DNA of 64,000 bases from Legionellales bacterium (lineage in GTDB: Bacteria > Pseudomonadota > Gammaproteobacteria > Berkiellales > Berkiellaceae). The notes beneath the pieces are model-generated. The model did not search any database and had not been told where the DNA came from. It saw nothing but the letters and a program-made list of their open reading frames with translations. The position numbers and the translations under genes were made by a program. This document shows positions 29,050 to 38,297 of this stretch, piece by piece. How positions within the stretch are numbered: position 1 is the stretch's first letter; each line of letters opens with the position of its first letter. The stretch lies in the NCBI GenBank assembly GCA_002708265.1, contig PANA01000004.1, positions 186,001-250,000 of the forward strand. Direction: 5' to 3'.

Positions 29050-29427
29050 TTATAAAGCTGAAGATTTTTCTTCGGCAGGAGCTTTGGCTGGAGGGGCAGT
29101 AGAGGTTGCAGCAGTTGCTTCTACTTTTTTAGGTGCTTCTGGTGCTTTTACTTTGGGAGCAACTTCTGATTCATCCAAAGTGACGTTTAACTCAAGCACA
29201 GAGTGTTCACCACGCTGTTCTAGCTGAACACGAACGTGTTCACGACTAATGTTTATGTATTTACAGATAACCTGGAGCATTTCATCCTGTAACTTGCGGA
29301 TAAAGTCTGGATCGTCTGTCGCTACACTTTCATGCGATACAATGATTTGTAACCTTTCTTTGGCAATAGCAGCCGGGGAAGGGGTTTTAGTCTTTGCAGG
29401 CATTAAAAAGTCTAGAAATTTTCTCAT
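29050..29427 (-). CDS. minE: Cell-division topological specificity factor MinE, with C-terminal extension
   Basis: The first 85 residues are standard MinE: MRKFLDFLMPAK, then AIAKERLQIIVSHES, the contact helix and beta strand that strip MinD from the membrane. A further tail of about 40 residues, rich in Ala, Pro, Glu and Lys (from VAPKVKAPEAPKK on), makes the protein 125 residues long against the usual 80-90. The gene overlaps minD by four bases, and the order minC-minD-minE is canonical. The tail looks disordered and its role is unknown. Confidence 0.92.
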   Translation of the reverse strand: MRKFLDFLMPAKTKTPSPAAIAKERLQIIVSHESVATDDPDFIRKLQDEMLQVICKYINISREHVRVQLEQRGEHSVLELNVTLDESEVAPKVKAPEAPKKVEATAATSTAPPAKAPAEEKSSAL

Positions 29428-30251
29428 GCTGGGCTCCCAAATAGTTTAACCAATACTTTTTTAGCCCAACTTTGAGACTTCTCGAAAGGAATTTCCTCTC
29501 CTAACAAACGGGCCACGGCGTCATCGTAGGCGTTTTTAGCTTCGCTAGGGGTATCTAAAGTAACCGGTACCCCACGGTTAGAGGCGTTAAGCACAGACTC
29601 AGATTCAGGAATGATACCAATTAAAGGTATCGAAAGAATTTCTTGAACGTCCTCAAGACTTAACATCTCACCTCTTTTGACCCGAGCTTCAGAGTAACGA
29701 GTAATCATTAGATGTTCTTTTACAGCCCCAAGGCCTTTTTCAGCGCGCTGGGATTTGCTAGATAAAACACCTAACATTCGATCAGAATCTCGTACAGATG
29801 AAACTTCTGGGTTTGTAACGATGACTGCTTGGTCAGCAAAGTAAAGAGCCATTAATGCCCCTTTCTCAATACCAGCCGGAGAGTCACAGATAATAAAGTC
29901 GTATTCTTTTTTCAGCTCAGCTAAGACTTTACCAACACCTTCTTGTGTCAATGCATCTTTATCGCGTGTCTGAGAGGCGGGTAGGATGTAAAGGTTTTCG
30001 TTACGACGGTCTTTAATGACAGCTTGACCAATCGTTGCATCACCTTGAATGACGTTAATAAAGTCGTAAATCACGCGCCGTTCGCAGCCCATGATAAGGT
30101 CTAAGTTTCTCAGACCAATATCAAAGTCCATCACAACGGTCTTGTGACCACGGTTAGCCAGACCAGCCGCAATGGCTGCGCTCGTAGTTGTTTTACCGAC
30201 ACCACCTTTACCTGAAGTGACAACGATAACTTGTGCCTGCTTGTTAGCCAA
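29424..30251 (-). CDS. minD: Septum site-determining ATPase MinD
   Basis: The 275-residue product has the deviant Walker A VVTSGKGGVGKTTTSAAIA near the N-terminus, FDIGLRNLDLIMGCERR and ICDSPAGIEKGA, all standard for MinD. The C-terminal amphipathic helix (SWAKKVLVKLFG) would anchor it to the membrane. MinD-ATP recruits MinC and oscillates with MinE to keep FtsZ rings at mid-cell. It lies 32 bases after minC and overlaps minE by four bases. Confidence 0.97.
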   Translation of the reverse strand: MANKQAQVIVVTSGKGGVGKTTTSAAIAAGLANRGHKTVVMDFDIGLRNLDLIMGCERRVIYDFINVIQGDATIGQAVIKDRRNENLYILPASQTRDKDALTQEGVGKVLAELKKEYDFIICDSPAGIEKGALMALYFADQAVIVTNPEVSSVRDSDRMLGVLSSKSQRAEKGLGAVKEHLMITRYSEARVKRGEMLSLEDVQEILSIPLIGIIPESESVLNASNRGVPVTLDTPSEAKNAYDDAVARLLGEEIPFEKSQSWAKKVLVKLFGSPA

Positions 30252-30283
30252 GATTTTTCCCTTACCGTTAACGGATTGAAATT

Positions 30284-31066
30284 TTATTTATTAGCGCAAA
30301 GCGGAGTAATATGCAAGGATCTTTCTTCTAATGCGATTTGAACTGATGTTTTCCACAGTGGTCCATCTTTCAAGTCTTCGCTTAGACGGTATTGGCCTGC
30401 AATTGATACCAACTCTGCTTCCAGACTTTGGCAAAAGATTCGTGCAGTTTTATCGCCCGATATTCCCGCTAACGCTCGCCCTCGTAAAGGCGCATAAACA
30501 TGTATATGACCATCGGCCAATAATTCCGCCCCATGACTAACCGGGGCAAGAACTAGTAAGTCTGCACCACGTGCGTATATCTGTTGTCCAGAACGAACAG
30601 GCAATGTGATTAAACGCGTTGGTGTCTCTAAGTCTTCTTTCTGTTCGGCAGGTTTTGCTTGCGCCAAAGGACGCTCAATAGCGCTGCTTGCCGTAGAAGG
30701 GGGGACAGGGTTACGAGGTTTTGCTTCAACCTTGGACTCTGGCAAAATTGCCAACTGATTAAGCGCTGCCGATTGTTGAAGCGCTAGTGAACCACCTCTT
30801 AGTGCCACAGGAAACATTTGTGCCGCTTTAACGATTTGAACTAAGCGAGCTAAGTCTAAATCGTCTGACTGTTTTGCCAGTTTTTGGCAATCAATCACAA
30901 TAGGGGCATTGAAGAAGAATTTGGGCGCTTGCTTGATTTTATCTTCAAGCTGCGCTGCAAAATGAGAAAGATCTGCTTTCAATAATTGTATTGACGTTAA
31001 AGTGTATAAACCGCCTTTTAACTGAAAACAGGGGGGCGCATCTATGCGCACATCAACAGAAGTCAT
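30284..31066 (-). CDS. minC: Septum site-determining protein MinC
   Basis: The chosen ATG at 31066 gives 260 residues and follows GAGAGGA with about nine bases of spacing; a longer frame to 31114 lacks such a site. The N-terminal MinC domain (FQLKGGLYTLTSIQLL) and the C-terminal beta-helix (GRALAGISGDKTARIFCQSL near residue 200) are both recognisable, joined by a Pro/Ala/Glu-rich linker. MinC inhibits FtsZ polymerisation when bound to MinD. It is the first gene of minCDE. Confidence 0.94.
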   Translation of the reverse strand: MTSVDVRIDAPPCFQLKGGLYTLTSIQLLKADLSHFAAQLEDKIKQAPKFFFNAPIVIDCQKLAKQSDDLDLARLVQIVKAAQMFPVALRGGSLALQQSAALNQLAILPESKVEAKPRNPVPPSTASSAIERPLAQAKPAEQKEDLETPTRLITLPVRSGQQIYARGADLLVLAPVSHGAELLADGHIHVYAPLRGRALAGISGDKTARIFCQSLEAELVSIAGQYRLSEDLKDGPLWKTSVQIALEERSLHITPLCANK

Positions 31067-31127
31067 GTTCAAGCATCCTCTCGCTAACCAAGCGAAGCCT
31101 AACATGTTGCCCAAATGCTATCAACAA

Positions 31128-31150
31128 AAAAGGGGCATGAAGCCCCTTTT
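31128..31150 (-). terminator. Rho-independent terminator between fadE and minC
   Basis: AAAAGGGGC at 31128-31136 pairs with GCCCCTTTT at 31142-31150 around a five-base loop. Read on the minus strand, the hairpin is followed by a run of T. It lies about 20 bases after the fadE stop and would end the fadE transcript before the minCDE unit begins. Confidence 0.85.
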
Positions 31151-31169
31151 GGTTGATTAACCAGTTTAG

Positions 31170-33641
31170 TTAGTGATGTTGAGTATCACTGTTTCCTTCC
31201 ATATGTTGCTGCATTTTTTTCTGCGCCATAGCAGTAAGACTTTCTGGTGCAAAGTCGTCTACCGCAATTACAAATGCCCTAGAAGCTTGCGCTTTTGCAA
31301 CCATGTCTGCTTCTTCAGGTGTGACAACATTGTTGTGTTGGGCGGCTAGCAATACCTCAGACTCATTTTTGCCCTCAATACGGCCTTCTTTTACAGCGAT
31401 GGCTATTTTCTTCTCAATCGGTTCAGCCGCTAAAACATCTTGTAACGCTTGCTCAAGATCATGTGCTTCAGTTCCTTGCAGCTCCCAGTTGTACATTCCT
31501 TTCATCAAACGACGACGAGTACTGGTTTGATTGCTAAGCAATGCTGCGACTTTGTGACTCAATCGATCGCGAGGCAAGCTCACAGGAATACCAAACGGCA
31601 TAGCAGCAACACGAAGTGCTCTTGCCATCCACTTGTTAGGGAAGTTCACCAAAATATCGTCATATGTACGCCAGAACTGACCCAAAGCCCATAAACATGA
31701 CCATTCTACCAACGGTCTGTCTTCTGAAGGCTCTCCATCTTCTGCGTAAAGCTTTAAAGCCGCTGATCCCATGTATAAGTAAGAGAGCAGGTCGCCTAGT
31801 CGAGCAGAAAGGTTTTCTCTGATTTTGATTTGACCACCAACGATTAACAGAGCCGCATCAGAGAGTAACGCAAAGGCATGACCCGCTTGCGTTAGCTGTT
31901 GGTAACGACGAGGAACATTGGATTTAGGATGACTGGCAAAGTGAGCACGAGAGACGCCATGCCAAAAGCTGCCTGCCACGTTCGAGAGCGTATGCCCAAT
32001 GTGCTTACCTAAAAGTGTATCAAACTTATCTAAATCAGCGGCTTCAACAGCATCTATCTCATCCTTCAAGAAGGGATGGCATCTTAACGCGCCCTGACCA
32101 AAAATAATCACGTTTCGGGTAAGAATGTTGGCGCCTTCAACAGTGATCGAAATAGGGCAAGACTGATAGGCTCTTGCAACGTAGTTACGAGGTCCCATCA
32201 TGACACCTTTACCGGCATGGATGTCTGAAACATCTAACGATACCTGACGCGCTAAATTGGTGACATGGCATTTTGAAATAGCACTAGCCACAGCAGGTCT
32301 GATGTCTTGGTCAAGGGCGCTGACAGTTAACAATCGTGTAGCATCTGCTAGGTAAGCAAAACCAGCAATTCGCGCTAAAACTTCTTTGATTCCCTCAAAC
32401 TCGCAAATTGGAAGCTTGAACTGCTTACGAATACGACTGTAAGCACCGGTAGCTAGAATACCAAATTTTGTTCCACCTACTGAGGAAGAAGGGAGGGTGA
32501 TGCCACGTCCAACCGATAAACATTCCATTAACATCTGCCAACCATGACCAACTTGCGCAGGACCACCAATAACATAATCTAAAGGAACAAAAACTTCCTT
32601 CCCTGTAGTAGGGCCGTTCATAAAGGGAGCAGCAGGCGGTAAGTGTCTTCTTCCTATTTCTATACCAGGAGTGGATCTTGGCAGTAGAAAACAGGTAATA
32701 CCAAGATCTGTTTTGTCGCCAAGTAAATGCTCAGGGTCATACACCTTAGCGGCTAAACCCAATACCGTTGCAATAGGTGCCAACGTAATGTAGCGCTTGT
32801 TCCAAGTAAGGGTAACCCCCAGTACTTTTTCACCATTGAACTCTTTTTCACCAATAATACCAAAGTCAGGAATTGAGCTAGCGTCACTTCCTGCTTCAGG
32901 ACCTGTTAAAGCAAAAGCAGGTATTTCTTCTCCCTTAGCTAAACGAGGGAGGTAGTGAGCTTTTTGTTCAGGGGTCCCGTATTCCAATAACAATTCAGCA
33001 GGACCAAGGGTATTAGGGACTGCGACAGTTGTGGATAAAGTAATACTACGACTTGCAAGCTTTGCAACGATTTGTGCATGTGCTGCGGCCGTGAAACCTT
33101 TTCCACCGAATTCTTTAGGAATAATTAAACCAAAAAAACCTTCCTTTTTGAGGTAAGACCAAAGCTCGGGTGATAAATCATAACGGTTATGAACGATATC
33201 CCAATCATCCGCCATACGACAGGCTTGCTCAACTGGCCCGTCCAAAAAGGTTTGTTCTTCTTCTGTTATCTGAATTTTTCCAATGGATTGAAAGCGGTTC
33301 CAGTCTGGTTGACCTTTAAACCATTCAGCTTCCCACCAAGTATCACCAGCATCAAGCGCAGCCTTTTCTGTTTCAGACACTTTTGGCATGGAACCACCAA
33401 TTTTGTCCATCAATGGTTGGGTAATGTGCTTTTTACGTTGCTCAGCGTTGTTGAACAGAACTGCCAAACTAACATAAGCAGCCCACATTATTAAAATGAA
33501 CAACGTAGAAAACACCCCAAAGTACGTAGTTGCTACTAGGGCGACACCGATGATAGCGGTGCTTAGTTTGAGTGATAGTCGGTAAAAGGCTAAGGTGCCA
33601 AGCCCAAAGAGCCAAGCTACTGTCCATAGTAAAGTCAACAT
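31170..33641 (-). CDS. fadE: Acyl-CoA dehydrogenase FadE
   Basis: The ATG at 33641 follows AAGGAG with nine bases of spacing and gives 823 residues, the size of E. coli FadE; an upstream extension to 33701 is less likely. Two N-terminal hydrophobic segments precede an acyl-CoA dehydrogenase core: FGLIIPKEFGGKGFTAAAHA, ALTGPEAGSDASSIPD, and ISITVEGANILTRN, which carries the catalytic glutamate. It performs the first oxidation of fatty acid beta-oxidation at the inner membrane. It belongs functionally with fadD at 23388. Confidence 0.95.
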   Translation of the reverse strand: MLTLLWTVAWLFGLGTLAFYRLSLKLSTAIIGVALVATTYFGVFSTLFILIMWAAYVSLAVLFNNAEQRKKHITQPLMDKIGGSMPKVSETEKAALDAGDTWWEAEWFKGQPDWNRFQSIGKIQITEEEQTFLDGPVEQACRMADDWDIVHNRYDLSPELWSYLKKEGFFGLIIPKEFGGKGFTAAAHAQIVAKLASRSITLSTTVAVPNTLGPAELLLEYGTPEQKAHYLPRLAKGEEIPAFALTGPEAGSDASSIPDFGIIGEKEFNGEKVLGVTLTWNKRYITLAPIATVLGLAAKVYDPEHLLGDKTDLGITCFLLPRSTPGIEIGRRHLPPAAPFMNGPTTGKEVFVPLDYVIGGPAQVGHGWQMLMECLSVGRGITLPSSSVGGTKFGILATGAYSRIRKQFKLPICEFEGIKEVLARIAGFAYLADATRLLTVSALDQDIRPAVASAISKCHVTNLARQVSLDVSDIHAGKGVMMGPRNYVARAYQSCPISITVEGANILTRNVIIFGQGALRCHPFLKDEIDAVEAADLDKFDTLLGKHIGHTLSNVAGSFWHGVSRAHFASHPKSNVPRRYQQLTQAGHAFALLSDAALLIVGGQIKIRENLSARLGDLLSYLYMGSAALKLYAEDGEPSEDRPLVEWSCLWALGQFWRTYDDILVNFPNKWMARALRVAAMPFGIPVSLPRDRLSHKVAALLSNQTSTRRRLMKGMYNWELQGTEAHDLEQALQDVLAAEPIEKKIAIAVKEGRIEGKNESEVLLAAQHNNVVTPEEADMVAKAQASRAFVIAVDDFAPESLTAMAQKKMQQHMEGNSDTQHH

Positions 33642-33790
33642 AAGACTTTTCTCCTTGTTTAAAGTCGATGACACTATCGCTCGCACGGCGGCTGTGGTCA
33701 AGAGATGATGCTATGCAAAAAACCTGTTCCGTTGTTAAATATTTCAAGTCCGTGTAGCATATTAGGTAGTTGTAAGTCTGGACACTTATC

Positions 33791-35125
33791 ATGCCTAAAA
33801 AGCTCGGTTACTTTGCTGGTTCACTCGTTGCAGGGTTAGTCTTTTTTTCTGCTGCCACCCCATGGTTGTACGGCAAGCGATTTGAAGACAGCTTTAATGC
33901 AAGTGTTAGAAACTTGAATAGCATGAAAGGTGTCACGATCCTTTCTTCAAAGTTTTCTCGAGGATGGCGTGAGTCTGAAGCTAAGGTGAATATTGAAGTC
34001 ATCAATCCTGCCCTTTCTTCACAACCAATAGTTGCGCTACTGGACTTGGATATTAAGCATGGTCCCTTTGTAAAGCTTCCTGAGCAAGGTTGGCATACTG
34101 CAGGGGCGGGGTTGGTACTTGATGAAATTTCTATTAATGGCCGTACAGTTGACGTTCAGATGGTGGCTTTGGCAACAAAGTCGCACATAAACTGGACGAT
34201 AGATTTACCTGCGGTTAGAGAAAATGATTTTGAAATATCAAAATCAAAAGTTCGAATGATAAGTGCATACGATTTTTCACATCTTCAGCTCAACTATGAT
34301 TTGCCACAGTCTGCTTGGAGTCGGAATAACAATCATCTGACTTTGCAAGGATATAAGATGGATTTAAGTATTCCTCTTAGTCACCCCAACTGGGATTACT
34401 TTGCAGATATTCGTTCTGAAATTGAGCATCTATCGATTGACGGAGACGCTTTTAAAGTTGAGGGATTAAATTTTGATGTTGAAAACAAACCTCAAAAGAA
34501 TGAAAACCTGTTAGAGAGTGATATTAATTTATCATTTGACTCGATGGTGACGAATCATGAGCGCTCTGGTCCTTTAACAGTCAGGTTAAATACCCGAAAT
34601 ATTCCAATTAGTTTTATAAGTGCTTTTGAGAAACGCTTGGATAAAATTGAAGATCCTCAACAGGCGGCTGCACTTTTCCTAACTAAAAACGATGCTTTAA
34701 AAACGCTCGTTGCGGCAACTCCTGAGCTTCGGGTATCAGGTTTGGAATACACCATTCCAGAAGGCACGTTAAAAGCAAATGCAAACTTAGTGTGGGGCGG
34801 AGAAGGCGTTAAACCAACTGCAACACAATTAATTGATACCTTGAAACTAGATGCTGATATTTTAGCACCAAGACAATTGATCTATCAGGTCATTAAGTCG
34901 CAAGAAACAGAAAAGTTAATGGCGGCTATGCAGCAGCAAGAATTGACTCTGAGCCCAGAGCAATTTGATATGGAAGTGGAAAAAGCAACAACGGCCTCTT
35001 TATACCAAATGGAGTTCAACAAAATGCTTCTAAGAGAAGGGGATAAAGATTATCGTTTCAACATTAAAGTCTTAAATGGTGTTGTGAGCTTAAATGGAAC
35101 GCCTTCGTTTTCGTTGCCAGACTAA
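33791..35125 (+). CDS. DUF945 (YdgA-like) envelope protein
   Basis: The 444-residue product has one N-terminal membrane or signal segment (residues about 6-24). FEDSFNASVRNLNSMKGVTI and the FSRGWRESEAKVNIEV segment near residue 55 are landmarks of the DUF945/YdgA family. The remainder is beta-rich and probably periplasmic. YdgA-like proteins have no settled function. It is divergent from fadE, with about 150 bases between starts, and followed by the orphan gene at 35242. Confidence 0.82.
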   Translation: MPKKLGYFAGSLVAGLVFFSAATPWLYGKRFEDSFNASVRNLNSMKGVTILSSKFSRGWRESEAKVNIEVINPALSSQPIVALLDLDIKHGPFVKLPEQGWHTAGAGLVLDEISINGRTVDVQMVALATKSHINWTIDLPAVRENDFEISKSKVRMISAYDFSHLQLNYDLPQSAWSRNNNHLTLQGYKMDLSIPLSHPNWDYFADIRSEIEHLSIDGDAFKVEGLNFDVENKPQKNENLLESDINLSFDSMVTNHERSGPLTVRLNTRNIPISFISAFEKRLDKIEDPQQAAALFLTKNDALKTLVAATPELRVSGLEYTIPEGTLKANANLVWGGEGVKPTATQLIDTLKLDADILAPRQLIYQVIKSQETEKLMAAMQQQELTLSPEQFDMEVEKATTASLYQMEFNKMLLREGDKDYRFNIKVLNGVVSLNGTPSFSLPD

Positions 35126-35241
35126 TAACTTTGTTAGAACAATCTCTTATAACCTTTAATTTTTCTCAAACATTGCTTACTCTACTAACTATGATTTGAT
35201 ATCATCTCGCTTCTAATTAAGTTAGTTGTGAGGATGGTTCT

Positions 35242-38200
35242 ATGGTGATGGGGTTGGTCAGCTTTGAAATGCTGGATGTTAATAGCAGAGTTATACGACC
35301 TTCGTCTGTCACGGCTCTTAGAAGGGCTATGACACCGCTAGTGCACCTTTTTGGGGGCAAAAAGCACTCAGTCCAAGCTAGACTTGAGCTGGATGGAAGC
35401 TATACCTGGCAAGTAGCAGAACCAACCCAAACGATTAAACCAGACAGGGCGCTCTGGATCTTTTTTCCTGTCGCACTATCTGTTGCTTTATTAAGTGCGA
35501 TTGCACTAGGGTTTATCTTGTTATTTAGTGCTCTGCCTTTGTTGGGTAGAGCTAAAAGTAATTCTAAGCAAGCACAAGTTAAAAAAGCTATATCTCTATC
35601 CTTAGACAAAATTACGCTCCAAGACTTGATACCACCAAAGATACCTTCCGAGCCAAGTTCAGTTGTAACCACATCTGCCGTAGAGAGTCAGGAAATAGAT
35701 GGGGGGCCTAGTACTACCGTCGAATCGGCAGCAATTATATCAAGATCAAGCCCCAAACTACGTCGACAAAGTGAGAGCTCAAGGCTGGTTGGCAGCGGAC
35801 AAGAAGAGCTGATGTCAACGAGTAATGTACCACTAGATAAGCGTATTCCAGGTTCTCAATTTCAATCAACACGAGAGTCGGTTGCTTCTGTTTTAGTTTC
35901 AGAGGCTCCTGATACTGGTGAAACTAGTAATATAGAAAGTGAAGCAAGTGTTTTCGTTTCAGATACTGGAGCTGTCTCTTCAAATGCTCATGGCACGTTT
36001 AACAGAAAAAGACGATTCGCCGAGGTTGTGTCAGATTTATCAAGATCTTCTGACGTCCACCCGCCAGCACCCAAAAGACCACTTCCCAGTAGTAATTATG
36101 CACCTTCTTCTTCCTCAGATGGATTGCAGCGTATCCCAAGAACCCCTAATTTGGTAGCGCTAGCAGATGGGGACACATTAGAACCTGAATTGGTAACTTT
36201 GTCTTCTTTAACAGGTCAAAGGTCTGGATTAGAAATAAGTGGACACAGACGAACTCTCTCCTTAGGAGGTGGTGATGAATTAATTGTTCAAGCTGCTCGA
36301 GGAGCACACTCCGCTGGGCCTGAACTCGCTGTGCGCGAAACAGGTCTTGAGATAGATAAGAGTAGGTTTCCGTTGATACCTCCGCCCGAACATTTGCCTT
36401 TAATACCACCAGAGCCACATGCTCCAGTCAGTAAGCCGGAGCGGTTAAGCAATCCTAATTTGGACCTATCGGAAGATGAGCTTTCCGACGATTTAAGGGA
36501 AGACATTGATGAAGAAGGTGAAGTAGATGTAAGCCTGCCTCGTACAGCCGCTCCCAAGCCTCAGGAACATCCTCTGCCCTTAACAATTTCTGGATTACTA
36601 GAGAGAACACCTTCTGAAGAAGGAAGGGAGTCAAGTGTTGGTATGGATTTATCGGTACTGAGTTTGACTGAAGTTCTAGACCTTAATCATGGAGTGGAAG
36701 AACAAACAGATGCAGATGTATTTGCTTGGCTAAGTGGGTCAGATATTTCGGAGGAGACGGTAACAGCTTCCACAATGGCACCATTTTTTGAAAATGACAG
36801 TGCTCGAAGGATGGCAGTAAAGCAGGCATTGCACTCAACCGGCGCTCTTTTAAGAGCACTCCCAGAATTAAAGGCAGAAAAGAAACTTTTATTAGAGAGC
36901 CGAGAAGCACCAGAGCAAGGTCAAAGTATTCATCTTGCTGAACTTGAGGCGTTTAATAAAAATCTCAAAGCTTTAATGCCTAAATTTGTAAATGACTTTT
37001 GCTATCGTTTTGAAGCAACTATTCATGATATGAAAATTGTTTGTCTTCAAAGTAAAGAAAACAAAAGATTTTTAGGTGTCGTAGTTTCAAATGATGGTAA
37101 TGTCCAGCCTATTAGTCCCGCTAATAAGCTAGACGACATGATGGTTGATAATGTTCATGTTATGTCTTTAGAAGACTTCGCAATAACGTATGAACTAGAC
37201 ACTCTTGTTTATAATGAGCAGTATCATGCCCTGCTCTTGAAGGGTGAGATCATAGGCTACGGTTATGGATATGATCATGTACAACATTACTCTGCTCGTT
37301 CACTAAAAGATCTTGATAAAGATGACACTCTAGAGTTGAGAAACTGTAATGGTTTGTGGGTGTTGATAAGAAATGGAACTATGGATTCATTGGTATTTGA
37401 CCCAAGAGAAGTCGCAAATCTTAGTAAAGCGTTTCCAATCGAGCTTCCTGTCCTGAAAAGTCAAAAAGAACTTGATAAGTTTATACTTGTTCCAATTTCA
37501 GAACTCATTAGTACGCATGAAAATCCAATAATGGTGAAGGGCCCTGATAATCAATCACAAGGCGTGTGGTTTGCAGATGAGAGGTTTTACCTTGCAACAG
37601 GAAACATATTACTTAACCCAAATGTATTTAGTGAGAAACAGATGATAAATGGTAATTTTGAGAACCCTTTGCTTCGGTTGCGTGAAATGGGAAGCGATGA
37701 ACCTGTTATTGAGCCTGCTAAAGAAACAAAAGCTTCTAATCGTCTTCGACAAAGCCTAATACCACGAGCAAATAAAGCAGCACTAAAATCTCTATTAAAG
37801 GGAACTAAGGAAAAGACTGCTCGCGAAGATGCCCGAATGCCAAAAACCAGAATCCCTCAATGGGTAGGCAAGCCGACGACTGCAATCCCACGCGCGGAAA
37901 GTGCTGAGGGCGTATGTTCTAGTCCAGAAGCTCGAGCGCTTAATTTAGAAGATAAAGCTTCTTTACAAGCTCGATTCAGTCAAAGGCTAAGGGAGTCTGA
38001 GGTTTGTGAATTGAATAGTCGGATGGAGGGTCTAGATGCATTTATGGCTCTAGAGAGGTTATGTGCTGAGTCTGGAGCAGATGCAGTATTAAATTCTAAA
38101 GATCTTTTGCATCATTTAAGACGAACCACAGAAAAGAGAAATAAGCAAAGGGTTCGGTTTAGTAGTGATCCGGATGTTGTTATCACACATGTGGAAGGAG

Positions 38201-38256
38201 ATCCAAGAGATGAGGGACTTCTTCTTAAAAGTAGAATTAAGCCAACAAGGGTATAA
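35242..38256 (+). CDS. Very large orphan membrane protein, low-complexity middle, function unknown
   Basis: I do not recognise this 1004-residue protein. Residues about 73-100 form a membrane segment (ALWIFFPVALSVALLSAIAL). Residues 110-500 are Ser-, Pro- and Glu-rich and probably disordered, including a basic NRKRRF cluster near 254 and the acidic stretch SEDELSDDLREDIDEEGE near 411. Residues about 530-830 look folded, with mixed strands and VKGPDNQSQGVWFADERFYL. The C-terminus is basic with KQRVRFSSD near 968, which fits the RVxF pattern used to dock eukaryotic protein phosphatase 1. A secreted or surface-acting effector is possible but unproven. Confidence 0.8.
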   Translation: MVMGLVSFEMLDVNSRVIRPSSVTALRRAMTPLVHLFGGKKHSVQARLELDGSYTWQVAEPTQTIKPDRALWIFFPVALSVALLSAIALGFILLFSALPLLGRAKSNSKQAQVKKAISLSLDKITLQDLIPPKIPSEPSSVVTTSAVESQEIDGGPSTTVESAAIISRSSPKLRRQSESSRLVGSGQEELMSTSNVPLDKRIPGSQFQSTRESVASVLVSEAPDTGETSNIESEASVFVSDTGAVSSNAHGTFNRKRRFAEVVSDLSRSSDVHPPAPKRPLPSSNYAPSSSSDGLQRIPRTPNLVALADGDTLEPELVTLSSLTGQRSGLEISGHRRTLSLGGGDELIVQAARGAHSAGPELAVRETGLEIDKSRFPLIPPPEHLPLIPPEPHAPVSKPERLSNPNLDLSEDELSDDLREDIDEEGEVDVSLPRTAAPKPQEHPLPLTISGLLERTPSEEGRESSVGMDLSVLSLTEVLDLNHGVEEQTDADVFAWLSGSDISEETVTASTMAPFFENDSARRMAVKQALHSTGALLRALPELKAEKKLLLESREAPEQGQSIHLAELEAFNKNLKALMPKFVNDFCYRFEATIHDMKIVCLQSKENKRFLGVVVSNDGNVQPISPANKLDDMMVDNVHVMSLEDFAITYELDTLVYNEQYHALLLKGEIIGYGYGYDHVQHYSARSLKDLDKDDTLELRNCNGLWVLIRNGTMDSLVFDPREVANLSKAFPIELPVLKSQKELDKFILVPISELISTHENPIMVKGPDNQSQGVWFADERFYLATGNILLNPNVFSEKQMINGNFENPLLRLREMGSDEPVIEPAKETKASNRLRQSLIPRANKAALKSLLKGTKEKTAREDARMPKTRIPQWVGKPTTAIPRAESAEGVCSSPEARALNLEDKASLQARFSQRLRESEVCELNSRMEGLDAFMALERLCAESGADAVLNSKDLLHHLRRTTEKRNKQRVRFSSDPDVVITHVEGDPRDEGLLLKSRIKPTRV

Positions 38257-38270
38257 AATAAATTGTAGAA

Positions 38271-38297
38271 AAAGGCATCATATAGATGCCTTTTTTT
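38271..38297 (+). terminator. Bidirectional terminator between the orphan gene and mutS
   Basis: AAAGGCATC at 38271-38279 pairs with GATGCCTTT at 38285-38293 around ATATA, with T runs on both outer sides. The hairpin lies in the gap between two convergent genes. The mutS stop codon (38296-38298) overlaps its T tract. Confidence 0.85.

Noticed and set aside
36146-36910. Several minus-strand frames inside the 1004-residue gene
   Set aside because: They are shadows of the low-complexity coding region and lack ribosome sites or recognisable domains.
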